A stretch of DNA of 64,000 bases from contig NW_004797406.1 in assembly GCF_000002075.1 (NCBI RefSeq), positions 1-64,000 of the forward strand, given 5' to 3'. This document shows positions 59,101-64,000 of the stretch, one piece after another. The translations under genes were made by a program, and so were the position numbers. Under the pieces are notes generated by a model. The model had not been told where the DNA came from, did not search any database, and saw only the letters and a program-made list of their open reading frames with translations. Positions within the stretch are counted from its first letter, which is position 1. Each line of letters opens with the position of its first letter. The DNA comes from Aplysia californica (taxonomy: Eukaryota; Mollusca; Gastropoda; Aplysiida; Aplysiidae).

Positions 59101-59681
59101 CACTACATTGAAATGGCGAGCGGGAAAATCGTATATGGCTGATTGAGTTTTCTATTTCTATACATTTTTTAGGCGAATGCAAGCACTTACTGAATTGATA
59201 GAAACTTTGCTTGGTCTTTGAACTACCTTTAGTAATTTTTTCATGGTTCTACGTTACATAGTTTTTTTTAGCTATAGAAAACAACCATCCACATATACAC
59301 AATTATATAAATGGAGTCTGCTTAAACCAAACGTGTTATATCCGAAAATAGCAATTAACAGAAAGAAAAGAATATTTCTTCTGTTTCAGCAACCTCTCCA
59401 AACGCTGCTAAACCAAAGAAAATCCGGTGGTCCCATAGATTACTGTTTAAGCCAACTCCATTGTACGTCTTTTTTCATTATGTTGTTCCTGTCTTTATTT
59501 GATTAGATCTCATTTGTGAACTGTGGGTAAACTCTTCAATGTAGCCAATTCTCAGTTCGCTGTAGGCAAAAGCAGTTTGAAAGCACTTTAGCCGTTGTCT
59601 GTACATGTCACTCTTTGTTTTCAGGTCAGAGAAGAGCTTGTGAGAAGAACAGTTCAAGACAGCCTGGTGGATTCAGGGTGA
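49993..59681 (+). CDS. EXOSC4: Exosome complex component RRP41 (EXOSC4), five exons
   Basis: Joined exons 49993..50163, 53752..53958, 55508..55714, 56349..56456 and 59625..59681 encode 249 residues, close to human EXOSC4 (245). Every exon is a whole number of codons and every intron is GT-AG. The start MAGMELLSDQGF and the blocks DGSAYLEQGNTK, NCQYSMATFST, RKRRPRGDRKS, VNAATLALMDAGIPM and RLHEDH match the metazoan protein nearly position by position. The family has an RNase PH fold: an N-terminal RNase PH domain 1 (about residues 20-150) and domain 2 (about 155-225). In animals RRP41 is taken to be a structural, RNA-path subunit of the six-subunit ring, paired with RRP45, of the nuclear and cytoplasmic 3'-5' exosome. 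The introns carry an inverted-repeat element, a pogo/Tigger-like MITE, a LINE tail, another MITE and a Helitron remnant. The coding sequence looks intact. The start at 49993 was chosen because it gives the conserved MAG N-terminus; an upstream in-frame TTG at 49984 is not an ATG. Confidence 0.96.
50586..51172. mobile_element. Inverted-repeat element in EXOSC4 intron 1
   Basis: Left GTGAAGCTACAGCGAGCACC and right GGTGCTCGCTGTAGCTTCAT are inverse; further in, TTTGTCGTCTTCCGGGGCTT pairs with AACCCCGGAAGACGACAAAA. The arms are about 150 bp with a GT-rich centre near 50870-50910. A related single arm lies at 27888-28016. Confidence 0.62.
51211..52088. mobile_element. pogo/Tigger-like MITE in EXOSC4 intron 1
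   Basis: Left CAGTCGAACCTGCCTTAGCC and right complement CAGTCAAACCTGTGTGAGAC, flanked by TA. 878 bp. Related motifs ((G/C)TAAAACGGA, CTAAGACGGAA) recur inside. No transposase. Confidence 0.72.
52660..53354 (+). mobile_element. I-clade LINE 3' fragment in EXOSC4 intron 1
   Basis: The plus strand encodes RRNDHVDLLAKD (RNase H end) and LRIGHTSLTHNYLLLGDE...RHILTECPDFGET, the C-terminal CCHC-like motif of I-clade LINEs, up to a stop near 53151. The 3'UTR ends in the tail TGCGCTCATATGACC...GCGAGCGCCGTAAAACTC. 5' truncated. Confidence 0.85.
53752..53958 (+). CDS. EXOSC4: EXOSC4 exon 2 (69 codons)
   Basis: The acceptor TTTACAG precedes IRGSKSKALHDR, and the donor GTACTG follows DIYVE. The exon contains the RKRRPRGDRKS basic stretch. 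In the family this region lines the RNA channel of the ring. Confidence 0.95.
54042..54477. mobile_element. Family M MITE, copy 4, in EXOSC4 intron 2
   Basis: GTGAGGCTTCGTGGTGAATC at the left and GCGCCTGATTCCATTGTGCC at the right. The interior matches the other copies in reverse orientation. The most diverged copy. Confidence 0.7.
54478..55507. other. EXOSC4 intron 2 remainder
   Basis: AT-rich, with a short (GA)n at 54900-54921. Nothing else recognised. Confidence 0.4.
55508..55714 (+). CDS. EXOSC4: EXOSC4 exon 3 (69 codons)
   Basis: The acceptor TGTACAG precedes VLQSDGGNY, and the donor GTGAGA follows LPRCDQ. It contains the highly conserved VNAATLALMDAGIPM block that ends domain 1 and links to domain 2. 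Confidence 0.95.
56349..56456 (+). CDS. EXOSC4: EXOSC4 exon 4 (36 codons)
   Basis: The acceptor TTTTGCAG precedes IVFLEMNSRLHEDH, and the donor GTAAGG follows NVLNQQ. It matches the domain 2 segment ALLEMDARLHEDH of the human protein. Confidence 0.94.
56457..58040. other. EXOSC4 intron 4, first part
   Basis: No element or conserved frame recognised. Confidence 0.4.
58050..58760 (-). mobile_element. Helitron remnant in EXOSC4 intron 4
   Basis: The minus strand has an acidic N-terminal frame (58757-58557) ending NPPAFTYNDADLS, then GQKVVLPATFTGGPRYMFER and QQDAMTYVN, the start of the Helitron Rep/helicase-like domain. It is followed at about 58290-58150 by PLDHAFPLQLIK and HAQYFHMECCM, resembling the end of the Pif1-type helicase. 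The catalytic middle is absent, so this is an internally deleted, stop-containing copy. The ends could not be defined. Confidence 0.62.
58761..59624. other. EXOSC4 intron 4, last part
   Basis: Short AGATCT and CA runs near 58805-58860. Nothing else recognised. Confidence 0.4.
59625..59681 (+). CDS. EXOSC4: EXOSC4 terminal exon (18 codons and stop)
   Basis: The acceptor TTTTCAG precedes VREELVRRTVQDSLVDSG and a TGA. Position and length match the human C-terminus (VREASILLGD). The 3'UTR follows. Confidence 0.92.
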   Translation, partial: VREELVRRTVQDSLVDSG

Positions 59682-60425
59682 TATGAATTTTTGACATGCT
59701 TTGGGGAATTGGGAAAATCAACAGTGTAATATGTATACTGCTGGGATGAATGTTTCTGTACAATCTATTTGACTAAAGTACCATTATCAAGTGAGGTCGG
59801 ACTTGTAAATAGAACCGACAATACATGGACTGTCAATGGAGGTCATGAATAGATTTGGGCAAGTGCTTATCCAGCAGCAGTTCTCGTATTCTCTTCCAAT
59901 ACTTGATGTTACATGTAAAAGTAGAAGAATACAACATAATTAATCTATCTGAATCCTGTTTAGCAGGGATATTCAACATTTTCTTGCTATTGGCAGCATG
60001 AACATAGTCAAAGAGAAGTCTGATCAGTCATGCTCATGTCCAGTATGTGCTTCTGTTTGCATGAATATTGAGGTAGTGTTTTTATTAGGCGTACCGGATA
60101 CAATTTAGAGAGAGTGTGGGACAGAGCGAGAGAGAAAAAGAGTGCCCATTTAGGTGTTTTTGAAAAGCAGAACAAGTGTGTGCATATTTTATGTTCATGT
60201 CTAATTGACAATTGAAAAAGGAATGGGGAGGAAGTGGGGGTGGGGATTGAAGAAACTTAATGTTTAACAGTAGTGAATTCATGAGTTACCTGTGTTATAC
60301 AGGATCACAAAACACTGCCAGTTTTCTCAATTACAGACCTGTATCTGTTACATTCATTGTATAAGATGAGATGATTGTGTTTCAATATTTGTGTTACGAA
60401 AAAATAAACTTCCTGTAACAAAAAC
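59682..60425 (+). other. EXOSC4 3'UTR and poly(A) signal
   Basis: AT-rich non-coding sequence follows the stop codon and reaches a canonical AATAAA at 60403-60408. A second AATAAA lies at about 60602. The transcript end is inferred, not observed. Confidence 0.6.
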
Positions 60426-60738
60426 AAGCTTGTGTATGAGAATCTTTCTTTTTTGTTTTCTTATGTCCTACTCTGTACACTCCGTATTTATTATTAATGC
60501 ATGCGGGCCTGCTCTGTACATTCCTTAATTTGTAACGACGGTATCAGCATCGTATAGAACACCCATATGATTCATTGGTCTCCCCCTATAATATTTGCCT
60601 GAATAAACCTTGTACTGATTTTGCTCAACTTATTTTACTTGCCTTAGACAGAACATAGTTGGAATGTGAAGGTGTCTATTGTGGGAAACTTTTCTAGGTG
60701 GCCTTTTTTTATCCCTTTTGATAAATTCAAATGGTGAA

Positions 60739-60959
60739 TTGGTATAGGTTTAAAGCCCCTATCAACACTATTAGGTTATTTAAGAGGCGGGACCTCCAAG
60801 TTTATTGTCCATCTCGGAAAGGACCGAGCCAAGTGGGAAATTCGTGTAAACTGCCTTTCCCAAGAACACAGCATCGGACCGAGCTGATGATCTCACCCCC
60901 GAACCCGCAATCTCACGATTACGAGTCTGGTAGCCTAACCACTAGGCCACCGACGTCAC
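60739..60959 (-). mobile_element. tRNA-derived SINE, family A
   Basis: The minus strand starts GTGACGTCGGTGGCCTAGTG (A box), then GATTGCGGGTTCGGGGG (B box), CTTGGGAAAGGCAGTTTACA and the end AATAACCTAATAGTGTTGAT. It closely matches 62882-63104. Confidence 0.78.
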
Positions 60960-61178
60960 TTTTGATAAATTGTTATGCATTGAAACCTGTATAAGGCGGT
61001 GACTGTTCCTGCTGGACACTGTATAAATACTGGTTCTCTTTTTCAATTTGAACAACCGGTTTCTAGTCTAGGACATTATTTTTTTTAAAGAAATTTTTAA
61101 TTAAGACAAAGGAACAGACCTCTGATTCCCAGCACTTAGATCAAAACCTTATTCATCGCTCATTGAAGACATATTGTT

Positions 61179-62454
61179 TTAACCCATTGAGGTGGTAGCA
61201 CTAGTGCACCGGTGGCACGCTTCGGTCAATACTCCATAGCACCGGTTCACCAGTGTGAAGAAAGAGTGCTAAATTATCGTTCAGAAAAAGGCAGCAATAC
61301 TGTGGAAACATTTATAACGGGACAGGTAAAAACAGGGATCTGGTAATAACAGGATTTTTTAAAATCCCTGTTTTTTCTTTCTCTTTACCTCTATTAAATT
61401 TTATTGGCTATAACAGGGATTCATCAGAGCCTAATCGGTTATTACAGGGATACAGAGACTTCTTCAAATGCGGTACCGTTTTTTTAAAATTATGCAGTCA
61501 TGATTTCTTTATCTTCTACAGCCAATATATGGCCTAGATTATGGGTCTGTTTCGCAAATGGGATAAACGGTGAAGAGAAGGGGAGTGGGAGCATACAGAT
61601 GAAGTTTTGGGGGCATAACTTCATTACACAAGCAAATGTTTTGATTTTGTTTTCTTCATGTAGAGCTATCTGAGACTTTAAAAAAGCGTGTAAAGGTATG
61701 CGTGCTATTGAATATTCAAAACTATTTTTCTGATTTTGTTTGCTGGTTTGAAATATGTCAGTGTTGCCTTTGCTGTGCTGCTTATCGGACATATGTATCT
61801 GCTACGTCCTCAAAGAGTTACCTGAAAAAGCCTAACAATAGAACTAGCCCCGCGCTCAGAGCATAGTCTGTCCCGACCCGTGGATAGCAACGAGCCCACG
61901 AATAAAAATGCTGGATTTGTCCATGCCCCTTGCATATTTCTGAGATTCTGATTTAATAGGGCTCTGTTATAACAGGGATTTTTCTCTGGTCTCACTATGC
62001 ATGCTATATCAGGTTACTACTGTATTTGATAAAGCAAAACGCTAGTTTCTGTCCACATGGGATACCGACATATCTCTGCCCTTTCACATATTGTTGATCA
62101 CATTCTGTGCTGATGTAGTGAGTTGTTGTTGTTGGGGGTTTGTTTTTTTTTTGGGGGGGGGGGTTCACAATGAAGCACTTTGTCCCTGAACCTATGAGAT
62201 CAGGAGGCCAGGACTTGGGTAAAATTAGGATCAAGACCCCCGGGGCTCAAAGCCTTAAAAAAAAAGAAGTATAACGTCTCTATTCATACAGATGTTTGTT
62301 TTTCAACCGATAAAGGCAGGCAACGACATGCGTGAAACATGCAAATTTGTGTTTCTGATTCGTTATAATATGGTGGTTCAAAAGGTGCTGCAATATTGCC
62401 TTTGGTCTGCAGATCAGACATTTAAATGTGTCCGCTACATCCTTAAAGAGTTAA
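61179..62454. mobile_element. piggyBac-like TTAA MITE, possibly composite
   Basis: The left end TTAACCCATTGAGGTGGTAG and the right end, complement TTAACTCTTTAAGGATGTAG, are inverted repeats at TTAA. A second right-type end (GCTACGTCCTCAAAGAGTTA) lies at 61801-61820, and about 130 bp before each right-type end are related, so two copies may be merged. No transposase. Confidence 0.45.
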
Positions 62455-62881
62455 AATCTGCCATTGGAGAATGAAAACGTTTTTGCTACGGACTGGTTAG
62501 AAAGGACATAACATAAAGTGTAGCTCCTCCAACTGGAGGAAAGTCATAAATTGCAAATTGAAAAACTAGAAGCTGGGGACTGGTAAAATAAAGGCGATTG
62601 ATTTACTGGAAAGGTTAAAATACTTTGCATTAATCTTTCAAACTCAGAATTTTAACATAAGATGTATCAAATGTGCTACGGCACATGTACCTAACGGGAT
62701 CAAAAAGTGATTTTGTTTTATGAAAATGTTGTCGGTCAGGCGGTTGAATCACGTGGCTAACGGCATGCTCCTTCCACATGTATCAGATCTAAATTTCCTG
62801 GCTTATAGAGGGCCCTCACATTCCATGTTCCGATTTTTAAACATCTCCTTTAATTCTCTGGGTGGCCACCGTCAGACTTCA

Positions 62882-63104
62882 GTGGCGTCTATAGCCTCGT
62901 GGTTGGGCTACCGGACTTGTTATCGTGAGATTGCGGGTTCGGGGGTTCGAGCCTCAGCTCGGTCCGACGTTGTGTCCTTGGGAAAGGCACTTTACACGAA
63001 CTTCCCACTTGGCTCGGTCCTATCGGAGACGGACGTTAAATTAGGAGGTCCCGCCTCTTAAATAACCTAATAGTGTTGATAGGGGCGTTAAGTTAAACTC
63101 ATAC
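62882..63104 (+). mobile_element. tRNA-derived SINE, family A
   Basis: GTGGCGTCTATAGCCTCGTG (A box), GATTGCGGGTTCGGGGGTTC (B box), CTTGGGAAAGGCACTTTACA, and the end AATAACCTAATAGTGTTGAT. The clearest copy in the window. Confidence 0.8.
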
Positions 63105-63109
63105 CATTT

Positions 63110-63325
63110 CATCGTTTCACCGGACTTGTAATCGTGAGATTGCGGGTTTGGGGAATCAAGCTTCAGCTCGATCCAACGTTGTGTCCCTGGGAAAGGTACT
63201 TTACACGAATTTCCCACTTGGTTCCGTCCTTTCGGAGATATACGTTAAACTCAGAGGTCCAACCTCTTAAATAACCTAACAGTGTTTATAGGAGCGGTAA
63301 ACCTACACCTTTTCACCATTTTCAC
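63110..63325 (+). mobile_element. tRNA-derived SINE, family A, head-truncated, in tandem with the previous copy
   Basis: Lacks the A-box part and starts at CACCGGACTTGTAATCG. The rest matches the copy just upstream with about 15 percent differences by eye. Confidence 0.72.
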
Positions 63326-63518
63326 CGTCAGACCCAAGACTGACCACCTCCCCCATAGGAATTCAGCTGCTACAAGGAGGTTATAAATAGTTCTTCTAGG
63401 ATCCTTAGGTTGACGTCATCATCACTAGTCCTCGTTAGTGATGTAGTCCTTGTTTCTTCCCTGTTTGCTTTTAAATTATAACAGGCATCGTCCTTGCAGA
63501 GGGACCCGAGGTGTTTGT

Positions 63519-63578
63519 ATGATAATTCTTTTCCTTACTTCTGCGGTCATTACATACTTTCTTTTGGGATCATACGAG
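63519..63578 (+). CDS. Possible first coding exon of a signal-peptide protein running off the right edge
   Basis: A good acceptor (AAATTATAACAG at 63484) is followed by about 34 nt of possible 5'UTR, an ATG at 63519, the hydrophobic MIILFLTSAVITYFLLG, and the donor CGAG|GTAAGTTT after 63578. The arrangement resembles a 5' exon ending just after a signal peptide. The product is not recognisable from 20 residues. Confidence 0.33.
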
Positions 63579-63842
63579 GTAAGTTTACTATCTTCTCCGC
63601 CGTGGCCGCCACAATCGTGTTCTGGGTCTTGACATGCCCCAGTGTACCACACAACGTGATATCGTGCCTCGAGACTAGAGCATCCATACTTCTGACCTAG
63701 ATTTTTTTTTAAACCAAGGCTTATTTGGGAGAATCTATTCACGTTGTGCTCAAATGGAAGCTTTTACTTCTCCATGAAGGAACATCTTTGCTTACTTCGA
63801 ATTTGTCAAAGTCTAATGTGCGATATAAAGTTGGGAAAGGCT

Positions 63843-64000
63843 AAAGGGGAAGCCAGCATGACACAAAGAGGGATTATTTTCCCCTATCAAATATAAATCA
63901 GCAAAGAAATGACTCACTGTCCCAAAGACGACAAAATATGTCACAAACCGTGCTGTGATCAGTAAGCGGGTGGTACAGCAGATAAAGTAGACCTACTCTT
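63843..64000 (-). mobile_element. SINE-like repeat, family C, cut by the window edge
   Basis: GGGGAAGCCAGCATGACACA, GTCCCAAAGACGACAAAA and GTAGACCTACTCTT match 10786-10944. Confidence 0.5.

Overview
This is a eukaryotic, animal-type window: AT-rich, gene-poor, intron-bearing and crowded with mobile DNA. Two spliced host genes are supported by homology. A Nimbus-like I-clade LINE and several tRNA-headed SINE families, together with the intron style, point to a lophotrochozoan, probably a mollusc (gastropod); that taxonomic call is inference.

Host genes. (1) EXOSC4/RRP41, the RNase PH-fold subunit of the RNA exosome ring, lies on the + strand in five exons from 49993 to 59681, encoding 249 residues with every junction in phase 0 and a poly(A) signal at 60403. 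(2) A secreted ML-domain lipid-binding protein (GM2-activator/NPC2/MD-2 type) lies on the - strand, with exons at 32171..32000, 25891..25808, 22271..22137 and a tentative fourth at 20338..20283; the last part of the domain was not found. Two possible signal-peptide first exons sit near the window edges (1579..1461 on -, 63519..63578 on +), each ending at a good splice donor and probably belonging to genes that continue outside the window.

Layout. 1-7 kb: inverted helix-turn-helix fragments, SINEs, a TTAA-flanked repeat with G-run and C-run ends, microsatellites. 7.9-10.4 kb: 3' half of a Ty3/Gypsy LTR fossil. 10.8-11.3 kb: SINE and LINE 3' ends. 13.3-18.2 kb: nearly full-length I-clade LINE on -. 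18.6-19.6 kb: a mariner with long inverted arms. 20.3-32.2 kb: the ML gene, its introns holding a pogo/Tigger-like element with a nested MITE, LINE pieces, a foldback element with tandem-repeat arms and a MITE. 33.0-35.1 kb: a hAT with an amplified internal unit and another CAG/TA element. 36-38.9 kb: broken remains of a DUF7869-type, DDE-like mobile gene with a protease-like segment. 39.3-41.1 kb: a striking palindromic CTAG-rich array. 42.1-46.3 kb: hairpin, nested MITEs, hAT and mariner. 47.5-49.3 kb: second TTAA repeat and a LINE tail. 50-59.7 kb: EXOSC4 with transposons in its introns, including a Helitron remnant. 60.7-64 kb: SINEs and a piggyBac-like MITE.

No operon, phage, CRISPR or plasmid features are present. 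The main novelty is structural: the palindromic array, the TTAA repeat pair, the foldback element, a four-copy MITE family, and SINEs that share their 3' tail with the resident LINE. All calls come from reading the sequence; no database search was run.
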